A DNA stretch of 8,465 nt from an uncultured Myxococcales bacterium (lineage in GTDB: Bacteria; Myxococcota_A; Bradymonadia; UBA7976; UBA1532). Positions 1 through 6,660 of this stretch are shown in pieces (within the stretch, counting starts at the first letter, position 1; every line of letters begins with the position of its first letter). The notes under the pieces are model-generated. The model did no database searches, was not told where the DNA came from, and saw only the letters and a program-made list of their open reading frames with translations. The stretch lies in the NCBI GenBank assembly GCA_937896275.1, contig CALBMW010000116.1, forward strand, positions 1 through 8,465. Direction: 5' to 3'. Made by a program: the position numbers and the translations under genes.

Positions 1-734
1 GGCGTGGGGCGTGGCGCCTTGAAGTGGCGGCGACAGACCTCGAGCGGCGGACCCGACTCGATGAAGTTGCGCCCCATCACCATCACGTAGCCCAGCAGAC
101 CGATGGCGTAGAGATCGGTCCGCGCGTTCGCCGCGCGGTTGACCCACTGCTCGGGCGCCGTGAACTGGGGGTGGCCATAGAGCACGCCGCCGAAGGCGGG
201 CGCGGCGCGATCCGAGAACATCTGCGCCACGCCGGCGCCGAAGAGTCGAACCAAGGGCGGGCCGGGCGCCACGGGCTCGCCGAGCAGCACGTTGTCCGGC
301 CGCACGTCGCGGTGCACCACGCCGGCGTCGTGGCAGGCCTCGAGGGCCGCGAGGAGCCCGTCGAGGACGTGCAGCACCTCGGTCAGGCGAAAGGGGCCGC
401 GCAGGATGCGCTCGGTGAGCGTCTCACCGTCGGCGGGATCACTGGCATAGCCGGCGGCGCGCGAGTCGAGGCGGAAGGTGCCGTGCATGCGCGCCACGGC
501 GACGTGCTGCAGGGCGCGCACGCGCTGGCCCTCGACCTCGAAGCGGTGCGTGGGAGGGGGCACGCGGTCCAGCAAGCGCACGGCGACGGCGCCCCGGGTC
601 GCGACGTCGGTGGCGTCGAAGCGGGCGCCGAAGTCGTCGCGGGCGACGAGGCGGTCGAGGCGGTAGCGGCCGCCGACGACCGTGCCCAGGGTGGGCGCCG
701 GTGCGCTGGGCGCGGGTGGCGCGGGGGTGATCAC
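1..734 (-). CDS. Ser/Thr protein kinase-like protein, probable pseudokinase (C-terminus off the left edge)
   Basis: About 244 residues are visible, and the frame stays open to the window edge. The start is taken as GTG at 734-732, because an in-frame TGA lies just upstream (746-744) and no ATG fits; no clear Shine-Dalgarno is seen. After a Pro/Ala-rich N-terminus (residues 4-14), a Hanks-type kinase fold begins at about residue 24 (RYRLDRLV). Recognisable landmarks are VAVR (50-53), an alpha-C glutamate (E68), HRDVRPDN (141-148), the activation-segment end HPQFTAPEQW (188-197) and DLYAIGLLGY (207-216). Key changes: the glycine-rich loop is replaced by ARDDFG, the beta-3 lysine is Arg53, and the DFG triad reads GAG (166-168). 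The catalytic-loop Asp143 and Asn148 are kept. In this family the lysine and the DFG aspartate bind ATP and metal, so weak or absent phosphotransfer is inferred. It may act as a scaffold or sensor. It lies 65 bp downstream of the EamA transporter gene on the same strand and may be co-transcribed with it. Confidence 0.88.
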   Translation of the reverse strand, partial: MITPAPPAPSAPAPTLGTVVGGRYRLDRLVARDDFGARFDATDVATRGAVAVRLLDRVPPPTHRFEVEGQRVRALQHVAVARMHGTFRLDSRAAGYASDPADGETLTERILRGPFRLTEVLHVLDGLLAALEACHDAGVVHRDVRPDNVLLGEPVAPGPPLVRLFGAGVAQMFSDRAAPAFGGVLYGHPQFTAPEQWVNRAANARTDLYAIGLLGYVMVMGRNFIESGPPLEVCRRHFKAPRPT

Positions 735-799
735 CGGGTCATTTCACACCAGTCGGCCCTGGGGTGGGGGAAAAATTTCGGTGCGGTGCTCGCGGGCCC

Positions 800-1702
800 T
801 CAGGCGTTGGAGGCCTGCGCCGTGGGCGCCCGCGGGGCCTGCGCGGCGGCGCTGCGGGCGAGCAGCGCGCCAGCGGTGACGAAGAGAGCCGTGCCGACCA
901 GCGCGCTGGGCTCGATGGTCTCGTCGAAGGCCACCATGCCGGCCAGGGTCGACAGCACGACCGTGGCGTAGCTGAAGGGGCCGACGACCGAGGCACGCTC
1001 CACCCGATAGGCCTGCGTCATGCCCACCTGGCCGCCGGTGGCGGTGAGGCCCACGCCGGCCACGATCAGCCACTCGCGCAGATCGGCGGGCAGACCCTGG
1101 GCGAGGGCCACGGGCAAAGTCAGGACGGCGCCCGAGATGGCGAACCACCAGACGATGCGCGAGGGCGGATCGGTGGCGCGCAGCTGGCGGACGACCACGT
1201 AGACCAGGCCCGCGAGCAAGCCGCCGAGCAGGCCGGTGGACAGAGGGAGGGCGCCGACGGAGAGGCTGGGCCGCAAGATGAGCAGCACCCCCACGAAGGC
1301 GAGCGCGACGAGGCCGATCCCGCGGCGGCCGGGACGCTCGCCGAGCAGGGGGCCGGCCAGGAGGACGGTGAAGACGGGGGAGGTGTACTGCAGCGTGGTG
1401 GCGGTGCCGAGGGGCAGCCGCCCGATGGTGTAGAAGAAGCAGAACATCGCGGTGAGCCCGCCCGCGCAGCGCACGAACATTCGACCTGGGTGGCCGGGGC
1501 GCAGGGTGGCACCGCTGCGACGGATCAGCCCGTGAGACACCACCGCGACCACGACACAACGCCAGAAGATGATCTGCGTGATCGAGAGCGTGGGGCGCGC
1601 GGCCTTGACCAGCGCGCCCATGAGCGCGAACGAGGCCGAGGCGGCGAGGATCCACCACACGCCCGCCAGCCGCGTGGGCTCATTGCTCGTCCGGTCGGTC
1701 AT
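800..1702 (-). CDS. DMT-superfamily EamA-type membrane transporter
   Basis: This 300-residue, strongly hydrophobic protein is the usual length for a drug/metabolite transporter with ten membrane helices made of two EamA repeats, at about residues 12-145 and 153-285. Family hallmarks are visible: FWRC after the second helix (46-49), YTIGRLPLGTATTLQYTSP (91-109) with GPLLGER (117-123) closing the first repeat, and QAYRVERASVVGPFSY (230-245) followed by FDE (259-261) in the second. The C-terminal tail is Ala/Pro-rich and likely cytoplasmic. The ATG start is supported by GGAG (plus-strand 1709-1712) six bases upstream. EamA proteins export or import small metabolites such as amino acids or nucleotide derivatives across the inner membrane; the sequence does not reveal the substrate. 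The gene diverges from the MFS gene, with a palindromic operator candidate between them. Confidence 0.93.
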   Translation of the reverse strand: MTDRTSNEPTRLAGVWWILAASASFALMGALVKAARPTLSITQIIFWRCVVVAVVSHGLIRRSGATLRPGHPGRMFVRCAGGLTAMFCFFYTIGRLPLGTATTLQYTSPVFTVLLAGPLLGERPGRRGIGLVALAFVGVLLILRPSLSVGALPLSTGLLGGLLAGLVYVVVRQLRATDPPSRIVWWFAISGAVLTLPVALAQGLPADLREWLIVAGVGLTATGGQVGMTQAYRVERASVVGPFSYATVVLSTLAGMVAFDETIEPSALVGTALFVTAGALLARSAAAQAPRAPTAQASNA

Positions 1703-1743
1703 CGTCGGCTCCGCCGTTGGATCGGCGCGGCGGGCAAGATGCC

Positions 1744-1801
1744 CCGGTGGGCGGGTGCGATGCGAGGGGAGGCTCGAGCGACCCCTCGACGTCCGGTGGG
1801 C
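1744..1801. repeat. 9-bp direct repeats flanking the divergent-promoter palindrome
   Basis: CCGGTGGGC occurs at 1744-1752 and again at 1793-1801, 49 bp apart, on either side of the palindrome at 1763-1788. In DNA this GC-rich, a 9-mer can recur by chance. The flanking arrangement makes a role in the same regulatory region possible but unproven. Confidence 0.35.
1763..1788. promoter_or_regulatory. 26-bp imperfect palindrome, candidate operator between divergent transporter genes
   Basis: The sequence is symmetric about the 1775/1776 boundary. The outer arms are CGAGGGG and CCCCTCG, and the inner core is GCTCGAGC. Eleven of thirteen positions per half are complementary; the mismatches are 1770/1781 and 1771/1780. 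There is no loop, so it is a better DNA-binding dyad than an RNA hairpin. It sits 61 bp from the EamA start and 46 bp from the MFS start, where a shared repressor or activator of both transporters would bind. No TetR, MarR or other regulator gene is visible in the window. Confidence 0.5.
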
Positions 1802-1824
1802 CGCCGCGCATGATCCCGCCCAAC

Positions 1825-1829
1825 GGAGG
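1825..1829 (+). promoter_or_regulatory. Shine-Dalgarno site choosing the MFS start
   Basis: GGAGG ends four bases before the ATG at 1834. The upstream in-frame candidates, ATG 1810 and GTG or ATG codons further left, lack such a site. Their extra residues (Gly/Pro/Ser-rich) would also overlap the operator region, so 1834 is preferred. Confidence 0.6.
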
Positions 1830-1833
1830 CTGC

Positions 1834-3072
1834 ATGCCTGCTGAATCCGGCCACGACGGCCCGCTCGATCCGCGCATCCCGCGACGCTTCGAGACCTACG
1901 CCGCGTTGCGCAACCTGCGCTTCGGCGACGCCTTCCTGCTGCTGTTCTATCTGCACGACCTGGACTTGGGGTTGGCCGAGGCGGGGGCGCTGTTGGCGCT
2001 CGAGAAGTGGGTGCTGATGGCGCTCGAGGTGCCGCTGGCGGTGGTGGCCGATCGAGTGGGCCGGCGGCGGACCCTCATGCTCGCCTTCTTCGTCACCGCC
2101 GTGGCCTTGGCGGGCCTGGCGTGGGCGGCGGGGGCGGCGCACCCCTTGCCCCTGGCCACCGCCGCGGTGACGGTGATGGGCGTGGGCGAGGCGCTGCGGA
2201 CCGGAACGCACAAGGCCTTGATGCTCGACTGGTTGGGGCGGGTGGGGGCCTCGGCGCAGAAGACCTCGGTGGTGGCGCGGCAGCGCATGTGGTCGAAGAC
2301 CGCGGCCGGCGTGGCGGCGCTGGGCGGCGGGCTGATGGTGTGGTCGACCGGCCGCTTCGCCCCCTTGTTCTGGGCGTCGGTGCTGCCCGCCTTGCTGGTC
2401 GTGCCCTTGATCGCGACCTATCCCGCGATGCTGGACGCGGTGCCGCGGGCGGCGATCGCGTCCGGCGCGCCGCGCCCGCGGCCCTGGGCCCTGCTCACGC
2501 GGCCGGGGGTGCTCGCGATGTTGGTGCCGTCGGTCCTGTTCGAGAGTCAGGTGAAGTTGGCGTTGGCCTGGCTGCAGCCCTTCTTCGAGCAGGCGGCGGG
2601 GCGGGTCGATCTGGTGGTGGTGGGGGGCGTGGGGGCGGTCGCGTTGGGCGCCTATGGCTTCGCGACCGGGGTGCTGGCGGGGGGCGCGTCGATCCTGGGC
2701 TTGGGCGCGGCGGCGCGCTGGGGGGCGGCGGTGGCGCTTCGGCGCGCGCATGGCGCGGCGGCGGTCGCGTTGGCGGTCACCGCGTTGGGGCTGGCGTGCG
2801 GGCTCGAGCCGGTCGGCCTGGCGGCGCTGGCGATCCTGGCGGCGCTGCAGAACGCGCGGCGACCGCTCTTCGTGGCGGCGCTCGACGAGGTGATGGATGG
2901 CGCCTGGCGCGCGACGACCTTGTCGATCGAGAGCCAACTGCGCGGCGCGCTGTACGGGCTGTCGGCGGTGGCGCTGGGCGCGCTGGCGGACGCGACGGGC
3001 GTGCTGTGGACGGGCTTCGCGGTGCTGGCGGTGGGGCCGGGCGTGGCGTGGTTGTTGGCGCGCCGTGGGTGA
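1834..3072 (+). CDS. Major facilitator superfamily transporter
   Basis: This 412-residue polytopic membrane protein is the usual MFS length, consistent with twelve helices. MFS motif A is clear in the loop after the second helix: VADRVGRRR (71-79). The segment GEALRTGTHK (118-127), followed by an Arg/Trp-containing stretch (RQRMWSK, 149-155), resembles a subgroup of uncharacterised bacterial MFS proteins with a GEA-x-R-x-GTHK loop between helices 4 and 5. A late cytoplasmic loop, RATTLSIESQLR (359-370), also fits that group. Proton-coupled transport across the inner membrane is the family role; the substrate is unknown. The start at 1834 is chosen for the GGAGG upstream. The gene is notably G-rich on the coding strand, with many TTG leucine codons, unlike the more C-rich gene that follows. 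It diverges from the EamA gene and may share its operator. Confidence 0.9.
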   Translation: MPAESGHDGPLDPRIPRRFETYAALRNLRFGDAFLLLFYLHDLDLGLAEAGALLALEKWVLMALEVPLAVVADRVGRRRTLMLAFFVTAVALAGLAWAAGAAHPLPLATAAVTVMGVGEALRTGTHKALMLDWLGRVGASAQKTSVVARQRMWSKTAAGVAALGGGLMVWSTGRFAPLFWASVLPALLVVPLIATYPAMLDAVPRAAIASGAPRPRPWALLTRPGVLAMLVPSVLFESQVKLALAWLQPFFEQAAGRVDLVVVGGVGAVALGAYGFATGVLAGGASILGLGAAARWGAAVALRRAHGAAAVALAVTALGLACGLEPVGLAALAILAALQNARRPLFVAALDEVMDGAWRATTLSIESQLRGALYGLSAVALGALADATGVLWTGFAVLAVGPGVAWLLARRG

Positions 3073-3240
3073 TCGGTGCGCGCCTCGTTGCCCCGCGCCG
3101 CGGGCCGCTGCTCTGCCGGTTGCGGCGTCACCAGGACGCCCAGGACCGGCGCCGGATGCTGCCCCCAAGCGGCTTGTGATGCGTCGGGCGCGCGTCGATG
3201 ATGCGCGGGGTCGGAAGGGACACCGCCACGGGTGCTCGTG

Positions 3241-3315
3241 GTGACGGCGCCGGCAGTGACGGCGCCGGCAGTGACGGGGCCGGCAGTGACGCGGCCGGCA
3301 GTGACGGGGCGGCCG
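3241..3315. repeat. 15-bp tandem repeat (minisatellite) in the gap before the lipoprotein gene
   Basis: There are four full units starting at 3241, 3256, 3271 and 3286, plus a degenerate fifth at 3301. The consensus is GTGACGGSGCCGGCA. The first two units are identical; later ones change one or two central bases while keeping the GCCGGC core. The 262-bp gap (3073-3334) holds this array, a small GC palindrome (CCCGCG/CGCGGG, 3092-3104) without a T-run, and the lipoprotein ribosome-binding site GGAG (3325-3328). The repeat ends about 20 bp from the start codon, so a promoter for the gene would have to overlap or precede it. One frame would read as Gly/Ser/Asp/Ala, but no gene uses it. Confidence 0.9.
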
Positions 3316-3334
3316 AGGCCGAACGGAGAGACCG

Positions 3335-5410
3335 ATGCGATGGACGGCGTGGACCGTGCGGTGGCTGCTGGCGGCCGCCGCGGCGTGGGCGATGGGCTGC
3401 GACGATGGGGGCTCCGAGGGCGTCGCGTCGGATGGCGCGACGGCCGACGCGGCTGGACCGGAGGCCACGACCACCGACGCGTCGACGCGCGACGCAGCGG
3501 CCGGGGACGCGGGGATCGGGGACGCCGCGGCCGGCGACGCGGTCGTCGACGCGTTCATGTCCCCCGAGGGCTGCAACCCCATCGCGGCCGAGTGGGACTG
3601 CCTGCTGCCCTGGCCGTCCGACGTGTTCCGCGCGCCCGATCCTTCGACCGAGACCGGCTTCCGCGTGGCCTACACCGAGCAGGCGGTGCCGCGCACGAGC
3701 GGTGGCGCGGCCGTGGATTTCACGCGCGACGCGCCGGCCGACGGCTTCCCGATCTTGCCGCAGATCGCGGCGCTGTTTCCGCAGGGGGTCGACGACGCGG
3801 ATCTGGTGTTTTTCGAGCCCGCGCCGGAGGACAGCCTGGGCCCCGACAGTCCCACCGTGCTGCTCGAGGCGGACAGCGGGCGGCGCGTGCTCCACTTCGC
3901 CGAGCTCGATCCGGCGGCGCCCGACGACGCGACGCGGCTCCTCTTCGTGCGACCCATGGAGCCGCTCGCGCCGGCGACGCGCTACGTGGTGGCCATCCGC
4001 GGTCTGAGAGACCATGCGGGCGAGGCGGTCGCGCCGCCCGCGGGCTTTCGGCGCCTGAGGGACGGCGACGACGCCGGCGACGAGGCCGCGCGCTACGCCA
4101 CCGAGGTCTTCGCGCCGCTCGAGAGCGCGGGCGTCGCGCGCGCGGAGTTACAGCTCGCCTGGGACTTCACGACGCGCAGCGACGCGAACGCCACCGCCGA
4201 TCTGCGCGCGGTGCGCGATGCCATGCGGGATGCCATGGCGGAGGCGCCGCCCGAGGTCATCGTGGACATGGTCACCGAGCCGGCCAACGGCGGCGGCCAC
4301 CGGCGCATCGACGGCCGCCTGATCGTGCCGGCCTTCACCGACGACAACGTCCCCGGCGCGCGCCTGCGCCGTGACGTCGACGGGCGACCCTTCGCGCGAG
4401 GCACCCTCGAGGTGCCGTTCCTCGCCTTCGTGCCGGCGAGCGTGCTGGCGCGCGGGCCCGAGGATCCGCCGGCCGGGCTGCTGCAGTTCGGCCATGGGTT
4501 CTTCGGCGATCGCCGTGAGATCGAGGGCTTCCCTCTGCAGTTCGCCGACGCTCAGGGCTACGTGGTGGTGGGCATCGACTGGGCCGGCATGTCCCGGCCC
4601 GACGCGGGCAAGGTGATCGTCGATCTCGCGGGGGCCGATCCGGCGAGCGCGCTGCGCTTCGTGGAGCGACTGCACCAGGGCATGGCCAACCAGATGGCGC
4701 TGGCACGCGCCGCCAAGGAGGTGCTGCCGACGCTGTCCGCCTTCCAGGTGGACGGGCGGCCGACCTACGATCCCGACTACGTTTGGTACTACGGCATCAG
4801 TCAGGGGGGCATCCTGGGTGGCACCTATGTCGCTGCCGCGCTCGACCTCGACGCGGCCGTCCTGAGCGTGGGCGGCGCCGGCTTCGGGCTGATGATGAGC
4901 CGCGCGGCGCCCTTCGCGCCCTTCCTGCTGATCATCGAGCAGCAGACGGCCGGCGCGCTCGAGGCGCAGAAGGTGACGATCACGACGCAGCACGGCTTGG
5001 AGCGGATCGATCCCATCAGCTATGCGCGACACGTGGCGGCCGATCCCTTCGACGGCCCCCCGGCCGCACACCGGGTGCTGATGCAGTTGGGGCTGGGTGA
5101 CGCGAGCGTCCCCACCGTCGCGGGTCACGTCCACGCGCGGGCGCTGGGGCTGCGGCACATCGTGCCCGCGCCGCGCCGGGTGGCGGGGCTCGAGACGGTC
5201 GAGGCGCCCTTCGAAGGATCGGCGCTGGTGGAGTTCGACTTCGGCGTCCCCGAGCCGCTACCGGGCACCTACCCCACCCGCGAGCCGGTCGAGAGTCCGA
5301 CCCACGAGGGGGTGCGGCGGGTGCCCGCGGGCATGCGCCAGGTGGCGGCCTTCCTGGCGGTGGGGGGGCGCGTGGAGTCGGTCTGCGAGGGGCCGTGCGA
5401 CCCCGAGTGA
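3335..5410 (+). CDS. Secreted lipoprotein with alpha/beta-hydrolase domain (putative esterase/lipase)
   Basis: This 691-residue protein has a lipoprotein signal peptide: MRW, then a hydrophobic Leu/Ala-rich stretch and the lipobox AMGC, with lipidated Cys22. Residues 23-74 form an Asp/Ala/Gly/Thr linker. A conserved-looking module follows with C80, C89 and LLPWPSDVF (90-98), then a beta-rich region ending in PLAPATRYVVAIRGLRD, like an Ig-type domain. The C-terminal half is an alpha/beta hydrolase. It has FGHGFFG with H387-G388 as oxyanion-hole candidates, the nucleophile elbow GISQGG with Ser489, GDASVP with Asp589 as the probable acid, and His657 in SPTHEGVRR as the probable base. The triad is inferred from order and spacing. 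The protein should sit on a membrane facing the periplasm or exterior and cleave an ester or similar bond; the substrate is unknown. The start is supported by GGAG six bases upstream. The FAD oxidase gene follows after 36 bp. Confidence 0.85.
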   Translation: MRWTAWTVRWLLAAAAAWAMGCDDGGSEGVASDGATADAAGPEATTTDASTRDAAAGDAGIGDAAAGDAVVDAFMSPEGCNPIAAEWDCLLPWPSDVFRAPDPSTETGFRVAYTEQAVPRTSGGAAVDFTRDAPADGFPILPQIAALFPQGVDDADLVFFEPAPEDSLGPDSPTVLLEADSGRRVLHFAELDPAAPDDATRLLFVRPMEPLAPATRYVVAIRGLRDHAGEAVAPPAGFRRLRDGDDAGDEAARYATEVFAPLESAGVARAELQLAWDFTTRSDANATADLRAVRDAMRDAMAEAPPEVIVDMVTEPANGGGHRRIDGRLIVPAFTDDNVPGARLRRDVDGRPFARGTLEVPFLAFVPASVLARGPEDPPAGLLQFGHGFFGDRREIEGFPLQFADAQGYVVVGIDWAGMSRPDAGKVIVDLAGADPASALRFVERLHQGMANQMALARAAKEVLPTLSAFQVDGRPTYDPDYVWYYGISQGGILGGTYVAAALDLDAAVLSVGGAGFGLMMSRAAPFAPFLLIIEQQTAGALEAQKVTITTQHGLERIDPISYARHVAADPFDGPPAAHRVLMQLGLGDASVPTVAGHVHARALGLRHIVPAPRRVAGLETVEAPFEGSALVEFDFGVPEPLPGTYPTREPVESPTHEGVRRVPAGMRQVAAFLAVGGRVESVCEGPCDPE

Positions 5411-5446
5411 GCCGGGGGGCAGCCGAATGAGCATCGGGGGGGACGC

Positions 5447-6601
5447 GTGAAGAAGGCCATCGTGATCGTCGGGGCCGGCGTCTTCGGCGCCGCCGCGGCC
5501 CGGACCTTGGCGGCGCGGGGTGCGGCGGTGACGGTGGTCGAGCCGGGGCCGGTGCCCCACGTCGACGCGGCGTCGACCGACATCAGCAAGGCGATCCGCA
5601 TGGACTACGGCGCCGACGCCTTCTACGCGGCGCAGATGGAGGCGGCGCTCGACGGCTGGGCGGCCTGGAACGCTGCGTGGGGCGAGCGCCTGTTCCACGA
5701 CGACGGCGTGACCTTCCTGGCCCGGACGCCCCTGGCCACGGGCGGCTTCGAGTTCGAGAGCGCGCGGGTGATCGAGGCGCGCGGGCACCGCATCGAGAGG
5801 CTGGACGCGGCCGCGCTGGCAGAGCGGTTCCCCGCGTGGGCGGCCACGCGGTATCCGGACGGCTACTTCAACCCGCGGGGCGGCTGGGCGGCCTCGGGGG
5901 CCGTGGTCGCGCGGCTCTGGAGCGAGGCACTGGCGCGGGGGGTCACGCACCGCGCGGGGCGCTGCGTCGGGCTCGTGGAGGAGGCGGGGCGCGTGACCGG
6001 CGCGCGCCTGGCCGACGGCTCGAGCGTGCATGGCGACGCGGTGGTCGTCGCGGCGGGGGCCTGGACGGCCGCGCTCCTACCGCAGCTGGCCGAGGTGATG
6101 TGGGCCACCGCGCAGCCGGTTTTGCACTTTCGACCTGCCGATCCCACGCCCTTCCGGTCGCCGCGTTTCGTGACCTGGGGCGCCGACATCGCGCGCACCG
6201 GCTGGTACGGCTTCCCGGCGAACGACGAGGGCATCGTAAAGGTGGCTCACCATGGGTCGGGGGAGCGGGTCGATCCGAGCGCCCCGCGGGAGCCGCCCTG
6301 GGCTGAGGAGGGGCGGTTTCGGGCCTTCCTGCGCGACGCGCTGCCGGGCTTGGCGGACGCGCCGCTGGTGGGGGCGCGCCGGTGCCTCTACAGCGACACC
6401 TTCGACGGAGACTTCTGGATCGACCGCGATCCCGACCGGCCCGGCCTGGTGGTCGCGGCCGGCGGCAGCGGCCACGCGTTCAAGTTCGCGCCCCTGCTGG
6501 GGAATTGGGCCGCGGACGCCGTGGATGGGCGGCCCGTCGAGCGGTTCCGGTGGCGCGGGCGTGGCCCCGACGCGACGGAGGCGGCGCGCTTCGACGGGTG
6601 A
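5447..6601 (+). CDS. FAD-dependent amine oxidase, monomeric sarcosine oxidase-like (DAO fold)
   Basis: The protein has 384 residues, the normal length for the family. The Rossmann motif VGAGVFG (8-14) with Glu32 ending beta-2 binds the FAD adenosine. STDISKAIRMDYG (43-55) matches the flavin-contact segment of sarcosine oxidases, with Arg51, and with Lys48 where MSOX has Arg49; the form resembles fungal saccharopine and Amadori-product oxidases. Further landmarks are VVVAAGAWT (199-207), WYGFP (253-257), Lys265 and His269, RRCLYSDT with Cys313, and GGSGHAFKFAP (339-349) with Lys346. In MSOX the equivalent cysteine holds FAD covalently and Lys265 activates oxygen. The likely reaction is oxidation of a secondary amine or N-substituted amino acid, giving an imine and H2O2; the exact substrate is unknown. 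GTG start: GGGGGGGA lies just upstream and the FAD motif begins at once, as expected. It may share a transcript with the lipoprotein gene. Confidence 0.9.
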   Translation: MKKAIVIVGAGVFGAAAARTLAARGAAVTVVEPGPVPHVDAASTDISKAIRMDYGADAFYAAQMEAALDGWAAWNAAWGERLFHDDGVTFLARTPLATGGFEFESARVIEARGHRIERLDAAALAERFPAWAATRYPDGYFNPRGGWAASGAVVARLWSEALARGVTHRAGRCVGLVEEAGRVTGARLADGSSVHGDAVVVAAGAWTAALLPQLAEVMWATAQPVLHFRPADPTPFRSPRFVTWGADIARTGWYGFPANDEGIVKVAHHGSGERVDPSAPREPPWAEEGRFRAFLRDALPGLADAPLVGARRCLYSDTFDGDFWIDRDPDRPGLVVAAGGSGHAFKFAPLLGNWAADAVDGRPVERFRWRGRGPDATEAARFDG

Positions 6602-6604
6602 GGG

Positions 6605-6619
6605 GGCGGCGGGTCCGCC
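6605..6619 (+). terminator. Weak hairpin after the FAD oxidase gene
   Basis: GGCGG and CCGCC form a 5-bp GC stem with a five-base loop, starting four bases after the stop codon. No T-run follows, so intrinsic termination is doubtful. It may only stabilise the 3' end or separate two transcripts. Confidence 0.2.
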
Positions 6620-6628
6620 AGACGGTTC

Positions 6629-6648
6629 CCACGGGCCGACTTCCGTGG
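6629..6648. promoter_or_regulatory. Inverted repeat just upstream of the SDR gene
   Basis: CCACGG (6629-6634) and CCGTGG (6643-6648) are perfect 6-bp arms separated by eight bases. The repeat ends 12 bases before the ATG. No Shine-Dalgarno is visible there, and the bases GGTAGCCC at the right arm could be a weak -10-like element for a short-leader or leaderless transcript. An operator or a hairpin controlling the SDR and reductase pair is possible. Confidence 0.35.
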
Positions 6649-6660
6649 TAGCCCCTGCCC

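Noticed and set aside
766..779. A/T run (AAAAATTT) between the EamA and kinase-like genes as a terminator
   Set aside because: On the minus strand it gives a T-run after the EamA stop, but no stem longer than about three base pairs precedes it. It could equally be part of a promoter for the kinase-like gene; undecided.
24..971. A 315-codon rightward open frame over the left end
   Set aside because: It is antisense to the kinase-like gene and the end of the EamA gene. The product is a compositionally biased Gly/Arg/Ala/His protein without domains, whereas the opposite strand shows clear kinase motifs.
3092..3104. GC palindrome CCCGCG/CGCGGG shortly after the MFS stop as a terminator
   Set aside because: The stem would be only about four base pairs with a usable loop, and no T-run follows. 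Such palindromes are common at this base composition.
3241..3315. Tandem repeat as a CRISPR array
   Set aside because: The units are 15 bp and directly adjacent, with no spacers, and no cas genes are nearby.
1699..3582. A 627-codon leftward open frame opposite the MFS gene
   Set aside because: Long antisense frames are expected at this GC content. Its product is Arg/His/Gln/Pro-rich low-complexity sequence, while the rightward frame encodes a proper MFS protein with motif A.
3198..4007. A rightward frame in which the tandem repeat reads as Gly/Ser/Asp/Ala
   Set aside because: It has no signal peptide or ribosome-binding site and soon becomes Arg/Pro/Ser-rich in the wrong frame of the lipoprotein gene. 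The resemblance to the lipoprotein linker is probably compositional.
5427..5450. Seven-codon mini-ORF (MSIGGDA) whose TGA overlaps the GTG of the FAD oxidase gene
   Set aside because: The arrangement would allow translational coupling, but such a short ORF can arise by chance and has no regulatory codon content such as amino-acid runs.
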